A stretch of 64,000 nucleotides of DNA, from the NCBI GenBank assembly GCA_013420905.1, contig JAAXNY010000013.1, positions 2,170,001 to 2,234,000 on the forward strand, given 5' to 3'. Below the pieces are notes generated by a model, which was not told the DNA's origin, did not search any database, and saw only the letters and a list, made by a program, of their open reading frames with translations. This document shows positions 1-10,085 of this stretch, one piece after another. Source of the DNA: Collybia mongolica. Lineage: Eukaryota; Basidiomycota; Agaricomycetes; Agaricales; Clitocybaceae. Every line of letters begins with the position of its first letter. Positions within the stretch are counted from its first letter, which is position 1. The translations under genes and the position numbers were made by a program.

Positions 1-1019
1 GAGTATATCACAGGATTTCTCAGCGTCGGGCGTGAGACCATCGATAAAAGTACGAGTGCGCCCCAGGATCTTCCAGCACCAGGCGCGAGATCACCGAGGC
101 GGATGGGGGAAACGTATGGTACATCCCAGGATCGTCCAGCGACATGCGCGAGACCACCGAGATGGACTAAGGGAGAATGTGACAATGCGTCCAGGATCTT
201 CCAGCGGCGAGCGCGAGATCACTGAGACGGTACACAGAGGTCGATGTTTTGTGTAAGTCCAGAGCAGGGTAGGCGGCAATTATTTGGGATGTGCTTGGGG
301 AGGGGTGGGCCAGCGATAGTGATAGATAGTACATAGTGAGGTACTATGCAGGACATTCTGCGGTCCTGCTTGAAATGGTGATGGTCGTTGTGAGGACGAG
401 GCTTCATAAGTCTTGTTGGGATTCGGACGATTTGTTTCGGGAATTCGAACGTACCAGTACGTGAGAGTTTCCGATCCGGAGTTGCCGCCATTAAAGGCGC
501 TACTCAACAGGCCCAAGCGCTAGGGGACATGGCGTTCCAAGTCAAGTTTTCCTCAGGCTGTTGTCGGGATTCGGAGGCGTAGATCTTGGTCAGCATTTGA
601 ATTCACGTGACGTCCGCGACTTGGTTCCTCAGTGACTCCAGGTCCTTCACATAGCGTCAGGCGCCGGCTCATTTTCAGAAACTCCAACCACCGTGATCTC
701 GCGTTCGTCGCTGGGAGATCAGCCACGCTTTTACGCCCTTCTCTAATGACTCTGGCTCTATCTGGCTCGAAACATATTCTATAAGCTAGTGATCTCGCGC
801 CCGTCGCTGGGAGATCAGCCACGCTTTTACGCCCTTCTCTAATGACTCTGGCTCTATCTGGCTCGAAACATATTCTATAAGCTAGTGATCTCGCGCCCGT
901 CGCTGGCAGATCCTGGCACTTGCTCTCACAGTTCAGTCACAGTGGTATCGCGCTCGTCCAGCGGAAGATCCTAAAGTGCATTGTTACACATTTCCCTTTG
1001 ATCTCTGTCAGTGATCTCT
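1..1019. repeat. Long direct repeat, copy 1 (may start left of the window)
   Basis: Positions 1-989 match 7674-8662 with no difference that I could see by eye, at an offset of 7673. Similarity fades over the next 30 bases and is gone after about 1019. The left part (1-250) holds short degenerate units reading CCAGGATC-TTCCAGC-GCGCGAGATCAC. The right part (690-970) holds the same motif in the opposite orientation, as GATCTCGCGC-CGTCGCTGG. The repeat therefore has inverted sub-repeats at its two ends. No TG..CA ends or primer-binding site were seen, so it is not a normal LTR. It flanks a two-gene cassette. Confidence 0.9.
695..982. repeat. 96-bp tandem duplication inside direct repeat 1
   Basis: The string beginning GATCTCGCG recurs at 695, 791 and 887, exactly 96 bases apart. 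The first two units are full and nearly identical, and the third is partial and diverges after CGTCGCTGG. The same structure is in the second direct-repeat copy, at 8368, 8464 and 8560, so this duplication came before the large duplication. Confidence 0.9.
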
Positions 1020-1893
1020 TGTCTCTGGCGTATCTCACAATCTCGTTTTTATAACTGTGACAACATCCTAAGTTAGAGCCTGGTGGATGGTTTCGCAACT
1101 GATCAGAATGGATCTAAACGCCAAGTTCTAGATTCTGTACTTCTCTGCATAGTGCTGCCAGTGTCGAAGTTCACTACGCTAGCCACATCTGAACGCGCCT
1201 TTTCTATGCCAGAAATTCTGGGAATACGATGCATGCGACATTTTCCTGACGTCTAGACGTGGCGTCTGGCCGTCCTGATATTACCCTTCTCGACTAGGTA
1301 TCAGACCCTACACGACACGAAGCAGATAAATCAGATTTTTCAAGTTCACAGACTTGGAGTTGTCGGCGGTTCACCTCACCAGACTTGCACCTTGCAGCGA
1401 GCAAGGGGATCTTACAGAATCTTCGTTCGACCTTCGAGCGACGTTCCGTTGACTTCCCACATTCAATATTCGTCCTTTGCCTTATCTCCATGGTATATAT
1501 CTGGGGCAAATCAACCCCGAGGTCAAATCATCGTCCACCATCGCTCAGCTCCAGTCTCTCGTTAGATAGAGAAGCGTCATTCATTTAGCCTTTTCTTCGG
1601 AGTCGAAACGATTTTTCTGGTTATATGGGAGCAGCTCAGTCAAGCAAAATGCTACAGTTGTTCCCGGGATAAGTGGCGGAACAGAGATGTCTCGGGACAA
1701 ATGTTGTCAAGTCATCCGATGGCAGTTTCTTGCAAATATTATACAATCTGAAACTCTTGGAAACAACTCTAAGGCGCTAACACACTTCACGTGGGTAGAG
1801 CCTCTTGGCTTGATTGAACACTCGGGTAACTATTGAATTCCTTTTCATCATCATAGTGTACATAAATATTGCGACGGATCCACTTCCATATTA
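1020..1893. other. Non-coding stretch downstream of gene pair
   Basis: This lies between direct repeat 1 and the 3' end of the first minus-strand gene. Only short open frames occur and no recognisable motif was found. It probably includes the 3' untranslated region of the 1894-4175 gene. Confidence 0.5.
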
Positions 1894-4175
1894 TCAATCC
1901 ATGAGTTCATCTACTTCTTCCTCCGAACTTGAGTTTGCAATCGCCATTTCCTCTGATTCACGGTGTGCAATGAGGCCACGTAACATCCATGTGACGTCTT
2001 CAACCGCAGATTCCCAATCATCACTATTCGTTTTCATCAACTTGACCCTACAGCCCCACCAGTATAGACCTGCAATAACACCTAAGAATCCATTGGCACC
2101 TGGCGACGATGACAAGGGTGTCCAATCAAAGCCGTAGTGACTGCGAGACCCGTTTCGGAGACCCTGGAATTCTCGCCATTGGGGCTGAATACTTTTCCAC
2201 CAAGTCCACCACTCATCTGCATACTGTCCAATGTTCTCGATAGGAGGAACAATTTTACGAGAGCTCTTGACCCAGTTTTTGACTTGCGTGGGGCGACCAG
2301 TTGCACCAAAGGAGTGCTTTTTGTTTTTGAATTTGTTGTGAGATTCGTAGGTTATCAAAAGGTGCAAAAGTATCGCATATGTGTTTCCCACATCCTTTAT
2401 ATTTATGTTGCTTACACCAGCCACAAGCCAGGATGCAGCTGGAGGGAGGTTGTGCAGGCGACTCTTGACATCCTTAGGGCGAACTCTTTCTGACACATCA
2501 GGGCTCGCCGACTCCACGGAAGGAGAATATGTCATGATAGGGGGGTCAGATCGTATGGAAGTCTCTTGTATATCAGGCGTCGGAGTTGTTAAGCTGGCCC
2601 CTTCCGATGAAGGAGGGAAAGAGGTATTCCTTGACAGGGATGCCGATGAAATAGATCCTTTAATTTTTGCAGGGATTTTTCCGCTATGCTTGGCAGATGA
2701 AGACGTTTGTGGGCCGCGGCCTAGGGCGCTGTCGCGAAGCTGCATTTTTTCCCTGAAGACCTGTAGTTTTTTATAGCCAGAGACATGCTTAACAGTTGTA
2801 TCACGAAGATCGCGGAGCTTTGGTTGCTTTCCTTCGGTGCTCTGGTGTATTCGCGGTGCAGCAGGTAGTGTCGGGTTGTTTCGCTTCGGGGGCTGGCTCA
2901 TGATTCCTACAGATACGCTGTCTTCTAACCCATCCCTATTCGAAAAATGATGGCCTATCGTCCTAGCTTGCATCGATGTAGTACTGTCTGTCCTTGGAAA
3001 TTTCGAAGGTTGGGACTTTTGTGGTGAGATTTTTCGTTTTTGATGAGAGGATGTTTGTTCATGTTCTGATTCCTCGGGCTTTGAGGATTCAACGATGCGA
3101 AAAAGTGTGTGCTCCAGTTCCGGTGGCTGGGTCTGGACAACTGCTTCAACAGTGGACCGTAGTCCTGACCCTCTTGGTTGTAAGGACACATTGTCCAGGC
3201 TCCCTGCATTCACGTCACCTGTGAAATCCTGTAAAAGCCCTGCTGCCTGTCCATTTGATTGGCCTTGGAATTGACTCGACCGGCTTCCAGGTTGTTCAGA
3301 ATTTTCATCAGAATTCATCTTGTCACTGAGCTCAAAAGAACTAAAATCCACCAAGGGGGCATTTTCCATAGCCGCGCAACAGTGATCTGTGGATAATTTT
3401 CCTAGTCTGTCCGAAGGGGATTTTTGTTTTATCTCAAGCCACTTACCTAGGAACGCAGAATTTCGCGCTGACATCCACTCAAGAGTGCGTGCTCGGAAGT
3501 GAGTAGTTTCAAAGCTTGGGAAAACCAGTGGTACGCCCATCGGAGACATAGTTTCTGTGCCTTGGAGGTTTTTAGCCGTAGTAGTCGTGAAGCTGGCCAT
3601 CCATAACGGTTAGAAGGCAAGAAAAAAGTCCTCTGAAAGTGGATAGCCTACTTTGCCATTCCAATGTTCCCTTGAAACGAACCCCCCGCCCATATGATGA
3701 ATTTCAGACCCGTCATAACTTGCAACGCCGAAAGAATTGGTTCAAGAAAGTCTTCAAGTCCTCGGATACAACTAAGCGACATATTTTTATCCAGCGTAAT
3801 CGTAAAAATAGAAATCCTTGTATACCTGTTTCGTTCATTAAGGCTCCTGATTTCATAAAGCTCCTCCAGAATGTCAAGATGTTTTCTTTTAGCTGATGTT
3901 TGCTCTCTTTGCGTTTCGTTCTCGATTTCTTGGCGCTCAGACAGTGGGAGGCTTTCAAATGCCTCGCGCGCTACCCGTTCAATGAATATATGTGATGGGG
4001 TTTGAGTTGAGCCGTGCAGTCCTTTCGAGCGTTCAGTCCATTGATCGCGAACAACGTCCTTGATGTGAGTGTCGAACCGTGTGAGAACAAAGTGTTCAAT
4101 CACTGAAATTGGACGAGGAGCAGTTGGGTGTATACAATTTTGTATATTAGATATGATATTTTTAAGGGGGTTCAT
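1894..4175 (-). CDS. Agaricomycete-specific protein of unknown function with a WW-x-LQP-x-WR core
   Basis: Two exons, 4175-3652 and 3592-1894, are joined by a 59-nt GT-AG intron with a CTAAC-like branch site. The join keeps frame and gives about 740 residues. The N-terminal third is predicted helical and charged and ends in a Gly-rich stretch just at the splice. The middle (about residues 260-520) is low complexity, rich in Ser, Pro, Gln and Lys. The C-terminal part (about 560-740) holds the conserved core: RVRPKDV, then WWTWW, QPQWREF, and GANGFLGVIAGLYWWGC, followed by an acidic tail. I know this architecture only as a repeatedly occurring hypothetical family of Agaricomycetes, and no function can be assigned. 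It lies 283 bp downstream of another such gene, on the same strand, between long direct repeats. This suggests that the pair travels together (inference). Confidence 0.8.
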
Positions 4176-4458
4176 GCTTATAAGGCGGCACCGCTGTAGT
4201 GAGAGAAGGTAAACCGCAGTAATCGAAGTTTGTTGGGATCCGCCAACAGGCCTCCGACAAACAAGATCAAATCAACATGGGATCAAATCAACAGAGACTA
4301 ATTCAGGCAATTCGAACTCGGAGTGCATGGCACATGTATACTTAATTGACGATGTTAATGATCCTTTTTACATGATTTGTACTTCTATATATGTTGATTT
4401 AGACTATTATGTATAAAGCTGGTAGTCGTGGGGGTCAGTCGAAGATACTTATACGTGT

Positions 4459-7099
4459 TCATTTGGCCTTGCGGGGGCGACGCTGTCTCCGGTTGTTGTC
4501 TGAGACGGGAGGTGCCTGGCTTTTTGGAGGAAGGCTTGGGTCATCGTCATCGAGCGGGGGTGTTTCAGCGTTAATGGCATGGGAGAAGCGCATAACACGT
4601 CTAAATTGATTTTTGAAATGGTTGTTTAGGCGAAGAAGTTAAAGGTATACCTTTGAATGTATGGTGAGAACGATAAGTCAATTGGGGGCTTGATGTTCAA
4701 AGCTCGTAATTCAAACTCGTCGCGCTTAGCTAGCCATTGCTTTCTATAAAAGTTCGAAGGCAGGCCTGGTACTGGCTTCCCTGTGATAAGTCCGCGGTTA
4801 GTGTTCCGAATGCGAAGTCTTGGAAATTTTCCGCGCGTTGCTGTATTATCTGGGTTAAAGCGGGTAGATAGATGTAGGGCGTCGAAACTCTGAAGCCAAA
4901 CAGATATCTGGGGGTCTCGCCATGCTGGAGTTCTAACAATGTAGCGAGGCTCGCCTCGTACATGTTCAGTTTCATCTTCACTCATAGCGTCCACAGACAT
5001 TGTCTGCCAGATGGAAGAAAATCGGTTGATGGATGGATCAGAGGAGAATGTGATGCAGGCTTGTGCACGTCGACGCAGGAGCTGTAATGAAAGTTAGAGA
5101 AGGATGGAACATTCAGGTCTGTGAATCGTACATTTCGCGTCCGAACGGCACGAGCATCCCCTCTGGCCTTGTCAATCTTGTTTTGGGTGGTGCTTGCCGA
5201 TTGAAGTTGTTGCACTCCGGTATAGTGCCTGTGGAGGGTTTGTAAATGGGTCATGAACGTGCGTTGCACGTCCTTCTCCTTCGCAGCCGCACACCCATGC
5301 TGGTTGCGGAAGAAATCACAAAACAGGATCGCGGCTCGCTTATTCCATTTTGAGGCAAGCTTTCCTGTCGCCACATCTAGACGCAAATTTGGAATACATG
5401 GGCCGTCTTCTGCCTTTTGTGTTTCCTCAAAACGAATGACCTCTTCAGGTGATGGGACATGATCGGCTCGAATGGGTTCATCCTCCTTGCGGCTCATAGC
5501 TTCCAGGACAAACTTTCTAACATCGGCCTGGGAAATCGATGATTGTTGACTTCAAATATAAACTACAAGTAACTTACCTGAAGGTCGAGCACATCTGCAG
5601 CTCTGTATTTTCGCGCGGTAGTCCTGGGCGGTGTTGGTAGATTGTGAGATGTTGGTTCTGGGGTGATAGGGCGCTTGGAGTCTTTGACGTAAAGTAGAAG
5701 CAGGGCCAAATCATTTTTGGTCGCTGGTACATCCTAACGAAGACTGGATCATTAAATGACCTTAATGCACAGGAGTTAGAGTACAAACCGGCGGAGCATC
5801 TAGGAGAGCCTCGAAAGCAAAATCCTAATGACATGTTAGTCAAACTAACAAACATGAACCTACTTATACGCAACGTACCAAACGCTTATTGTTGAAGGAC
5901 GGAAGATAAGTCTCCTGATTCTCGGCGTCAGCGTTATTTTCAGAATCACTCATTTCCGAAACATCGTCAAAATCCATGGGGCTCCAAGAACGTTGAAATG
6001 GCCCTGTGCCAGCCTCACCCTCGTTATCAAGACCGTGGGATAGGGCCTCACTGTTGCCACCATCCGATAAATATGAGTCGTCAATATCCATGGGACTCCA
6101 AGGTCGAGGTTGAGCTGAGGACGGATCGCCATCGTCATCTATATTTTCAGCGTCGGAGGAATCGCTTGATAGCTCTTGTTGTTGGCCCATCTCGACGTCA
6201 GAGATTCTGTCATAGTCATTTTCCTGTTCCTTCTGGCTTTCATTACCTTCATCGTCTTCGTCTTCGTCATCTTCTTCCTCCTCTTCTTCGCCTTCGTCAT
6301 CTTCTTCCTCCTCTTCTTCGTCTTCGTCATCTTCGCCTCCGTAAATTCCATCCCCCTCATCGTCTCCATCGTCTCCCTCATCTCTATTAGCACTGGGATC
6401 CGTTCTCGTATTGTTGCTGGGCACAGGAGGCGCCATCATTGGAATAGGTGCTGTCGTAGGATGAGGTGCCATCATTGGAGGGGGAGCCATCGTGGGGGGA
6501 GGAGCCATCATTGGAGGAGGCGCGGTCGTAGGATGAGGAGGAATGGTCATTGGAGGAGGTGCCATCGTGGGGGGAGGAGCCATCATTGGAGGAGGCGCGG
6601 TCGTAGAATGAGGAGGAGCCATCATTGGAGGGGGTGCCATCGTGGGGGGAGGAGCCATCATTGGAGGAGGCGCGGTCGTAGAATGAGGAGGAGCCATCAT
6701 TGGAGGAGGCGCGGTCGTAGAATGAGGAGCCATCATAGGAGGAGGCGCGGTCGTAGAATGAGGAGCCATCATAGGAGGAGGCGCGGTCGTAGAATGAGGA
6801 GCCATCATAGGAGGGGGTGCAACTGTCTGAGAAGGGGTCTGCTTGGTATTTGAACGCTTTGGATACGGTCCTTGGTCATCATCTATGAGGTGCGAACTGA
6901 AGCCATATTTCCAAAGCACTTTGTCGGTCGGTTTTCTGCTACGCTTTCCGATAATTGGTTGTGAGGGTCCTGGGGTTTTCGCAGCCGGATCGTGAACAAA
7001 TGGCGTCGCGCTGGAAGGTATATTCTGTGCTCGAGGATCATAATAACCTGTGGGCTGTGATCGAGGTATGAGAATGATGTCGTCGTCTGAATCCATCAT
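4459..7099 (-). CDS. Agaricomycete-specific protein with Pro-rich VNTR, acidic tract and conserved C-terminal domain
   Basis: Six exons join in phase: 7099-5879, 5824-5789, 5733-5578, 5527-5132, 5081-4651 and 4600-4459. Introns are 49-56 nt with good GT and AG ends. The product is about 793 residues. After a charged N-terminus come about a dozen tandem Pro-Met-rich repeats (APPPMMAPHSTT-like, about residues 90-215), then a long Asp/Glu-rich tract (about 235-300). The C-terminal 320 residues carry the conserved part: a basic helical stretch (KWNKRAAILFCDFF), an RRRAQAC segment, MSEDETEH, a WRDP/WLQSFD segment and GLPSNFYRKQWL. It ends in a basic tail (RRQRRPRKAK) that could be a nuclear signal. 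The MS-DE and LP-NFY-WL motifs mark a large hypothetical family common in Agaricomycetes. Function is unknown; nuclear location is a guess. Confidence 0.82.
6425..6825. repeat. Coding VNTR of about 30-36 bp units
   Basis: Near-identical DNA units containing GGAGGAGGCGCGGTCGTAG and GAGCCATCAT repeat about a dozen times inside the first exon of the 4459-7099 gene. Unit lengths stay multiples of three, so the frame is kept. The minus strand encodes Pro-Met-Ala-His-Thr repeats. The 225-residue open frame on the plus strand here is only the antisense of this repeat. Confidence 0.85.
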
Positions 7100-7673
7100 C
7101 GACGATTAACGGAGAGTGAAGGAATGTATAATGTGGATAATGAATGGATATATGTATGGGCGTGCCAGACGCGCTGAAATTGAAACGTAAGGGATTGAAG
7201 GAAGAGTTTCGGTTGCGCATGCGTCACAAAGGGCAGTTGAGGCAAAGGCATTGTCCTCACGATGCCACCCGGAACATCGATGAATTGCCGAGCGTGGTTG
7301 TTTTCAGTGCCTCGGCTTTGTCCGCTTATATTGATGCGTTGAAACATTTTTGCAATTGGCCTGTGCTCGCCGTTCTGTACAGCTCCATGTTCTGCGAAAT
7401 TGTTAAATGACTTGGCTATAGTTACATATGATTTCAGACGGTTTCTAGACCAGGTCTACACGGGTGGTTGCAGAGGGCTGTACGAACCGCACTGAAAAGT
7501 TGCGTATATTGTACCGCCACCTTCCCCATGCACTGTTCGATGATGCACAACCGGACACATTTAATCGAGAAATGCTTCTTGGTTTGGGTTTCCGAACCCA
7601 AAGGGAGCAATATACGCGAGAGCGCTGGGATGGGCCAGGGATGACAGTACGAGTCGCTGAGGGCCAATAGCAC
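7100..7673. other. Upstream region of the cassette gene; no recognisable gene
   Basis: The region lies between the start of the 4459-7099 gene and direct repeat 2. It probably holds that gene's promoter. Short open frames on both strands show no familiar motif. Confidence 0.4.
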
Positions 7674-8692
7674 GAGTATATCACAGGATTTCTCAGCGTC
7701 GGGCGTGAGACCATCGATAAAAGTACGAGTGCGCCCCAGGATCTTCCAGCACCAGGCGCGAGATCACCGAGGCGGATGGGGGAAACGTATGGTACATCCC
7801 AGGATCGTCCAGCGACATGCGCGAGACCACCGAGATGGACTAAGGGAGAATGTGACAATGCGTCCAGGATCTTCCAGCGGCGAGCGCGAGATCACTGAGA
7901 CGGTACACAGAGGTCGATGTTTTGTGTAAGTCCAGAGCAGGGTAGGCGGCAATTATTTGGGATGTGCTTGGGGAGGGGTGGGCCAGCGATAGTGATAGAT
8001 AGTACATAGTGAGGTACTATGCAGGACATTCTGCGGTCCTGCTTGAAATGGTGATGGTCGTTGTGAGGACGAGGCTTCATAAGTCTTGTTGGGATTCGGA
8101 CGATTTGTTTCGGGAATTCGAACGTACCAGTACGTGAGAGTTTCCGATCCGGAGTTGCCGCCATTAAAGGCGCTACTCAACAGGCCCAAGCGCTAGGGGA
8201 CATGGCGTTCCAAGTCAAGTTTTCCTCAGGCTGTTGTCGGGATTCGGAGGCGTAGATCTTGGTCAGCATTTGAATTCACGTGACGTCCGCGACTTGGTTC
8301 CTCAGTGACTCCAGGTCCTTCACATAGCGTCAGGCGCCGGCTCATTTTCAGAAACTCCAACCACCGTGATCTCGCGTTCGTCGCTGGGAGATCAGCCACG
8401 CTTTTACGCCCTTCTCTAATGACTCTGGCTCTATCTGGCTCGAAACATATTCTATAAGCTAGTGATCTCGCGCCCGTCGCTGGGAGATCAGCCACGCTTT
8501 TACGCCCTTCTCTAATGACTCTGGCTCTATCTGGCTCGAAACATATTCTATAAGCTAGTGATCTCGCGCCCGTCGCTGGCAGATCCTGGCACTTGCTCTC
8601 ACAGTTCAGTCACAGTGGTATCGCGCTCGTCCAGCGGAAGATCCTAAAGTGCATTGTTACACGTTTTCCTTTGATCCCTCTCGGTGATCTCT
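7674..8692. repeat. Long direct repeat, copy 2
   Basis: This is the second copy of 1-1019, with the same 96-bp tandem units at 8368, 8464 and 8560. After about 8663 it diverges from copy 1 and runs into more degenerate copies of the GATCTCGCGC-CGTCGCTGG unit. Apparent identity over 989 bp implies recent duplication or ongoing conversion. Confidence 0.9.
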
Positions 8693-9393
8693 TGCACGTT
8701 GTTAGACGATCCTGGGACGTACTTATACCTTCCCCCTTGTCTGCTTCGGTGGTCTCGCGCCCGTCGCTGGCAGATCCTGACGCTTGTTCGCACAGTTCAG
8801 CCCGTGGCCCCGCTGGAAGGTCCTTTACAACTACTTGCCAACCCGCTGCACAATACTCTACAATCTCCGCATGACCTCCAAATGAAGTCTTGGCTAATAT
8901 ATTTTCTCTCTCTTCTATCCTTGCAACCTACGGAAGACATACAACTTTAGCTCGCCCAATCATCATAGTACCAGTTCCATGGGCTGTAGCTATATATCTG
9001 CGTGTGTCCTTCGTTTTGCGCACAAAACGCCATCAAGGAAGTCACAATCCTATTCCCGAATCCATTTTAACGCTATTGTTGATGCCGGTGTTGATCACGA
9101 TTACCTCTCTGAAATGCACCCGCCTCTCTTCTCCACAAGGTTCTACCCAAATTCCCTTGTCTGCTAGACCGCCACGTAACGAGGATGAACCTTTACCTGA
9201 CATCGAGGTATCTATCAACGTACAAACAAACATTCATTTTGTCTGGCTCATTCGGTCATCTTGCGCGCATTGCTGGACGATCCTGAGACGTACTTACACC
9301 TTTCCTCAGTCCCCCTCTGTGATCTTGCACCCAGCGCTGGATGTTCCTCAAATATTCTCAGAACAACGATCATACCAGGTCGTGGGCGTCAGG
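8693..9393. other. Spacer between inverted arms with degenerate minisatellite units
   Basis: It contains scattered plus-oriented copies of the GATCTCGC-CGTCGCTGGA-GATCCT motif (for example near 8750 and 9260-9340). There is no supported gene. The open frame at 8890-9396 has no familiar features. Confidence 0.5.
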
Positions 9394-10085
9394 TGAATTC
9401 AAATGCTGGCCAACATCCACGCCTCTGAATCGCATTGAAAGGTGCCATCTGTTGTAGCACCTTTCGGGACTACTCACGTACTGGTACGTTCAAATTCCCG
9501 AAACGAATTGGCCGAGCCCTGACGGATTCATGAAGTCTCGTCCTCACAACTTCCATTACCATATCACGCAGGACCGCAGGATCTCCTGCATGGTATCTCA
9601 TTATGTGCCATTTATTTCCTCTCAAGCAAATCACCATCGCAGGCCCGCCTTCCCCAAACAAACCCCAAGTTTTTGCTGCCTTTCACGTTCGAACATCTCC
9701 CCCCTTGCTCTGGACTTGCTGTGCACATCAACCCCTGTGTACCGTCTCAGTGTCTTCGCGCACAACACTGGAAGATCCCGGAGTGCATTGTCACATTTTC
9801 CCTTAGTCCATCTCGGTGATCTCGCTCACGTCGCTGGACGATTTTTGGATGCACTCATACGTTCCCCCTGGTCTGCCTCCGTGATCTCACGTCTGACGCT
9901 GGAAGATCCTGGAGTGTACCTGCGCCATTATCCTCTCAGTAATCTCGCGCATAACGCTGGAAGGTCCTGGAGCGCATCGTTACATTTCCCTAGCCCATCT
10001 TGGTGATCTCGCGCACGTCGCTGGACGATCCTGAGATGTACTCATACCTTCCCCCTGGTCGAGCTTGGCGATCTCATGTTGTCGC
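9394..10085. repeat. Inverted, diverged copy of the left part of the direct repeat
   Basis: Read as reverse complement it matches about 7674-8280 (and 1-607) with many substitutions. Shared landmarks are CACGTACTGGTACGTTC, the ATTCCCGAAACGAAT-like stretch, CTCGTCCTCACAAC, the GCAGGACCGCAGGAT-like block and the GATCTCGCGC minisatellite. The 7.7-10.1 kb segment is thus a large imperfect palindrome. With 1-1019 it could form the inverted ends of a roughly 10-kb element. Confidence 0.8.

Noticed and set aside
6176..6853. 225-residue His/Arg-rich plus-strand protein
   Set aside because: It is the antisense of the Pro-rich VNTR and acidic tract of the well-supported minus-strand gene.
1..8692. LTR retrotransposon, because of the long direct repeats
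   Set aside because: The repeats have no TG..CA ends, primer-binding site or polypurine tract, and contain inverted sub-repeats. The interior genes are not gag or pol and carry spliceosomal introns.
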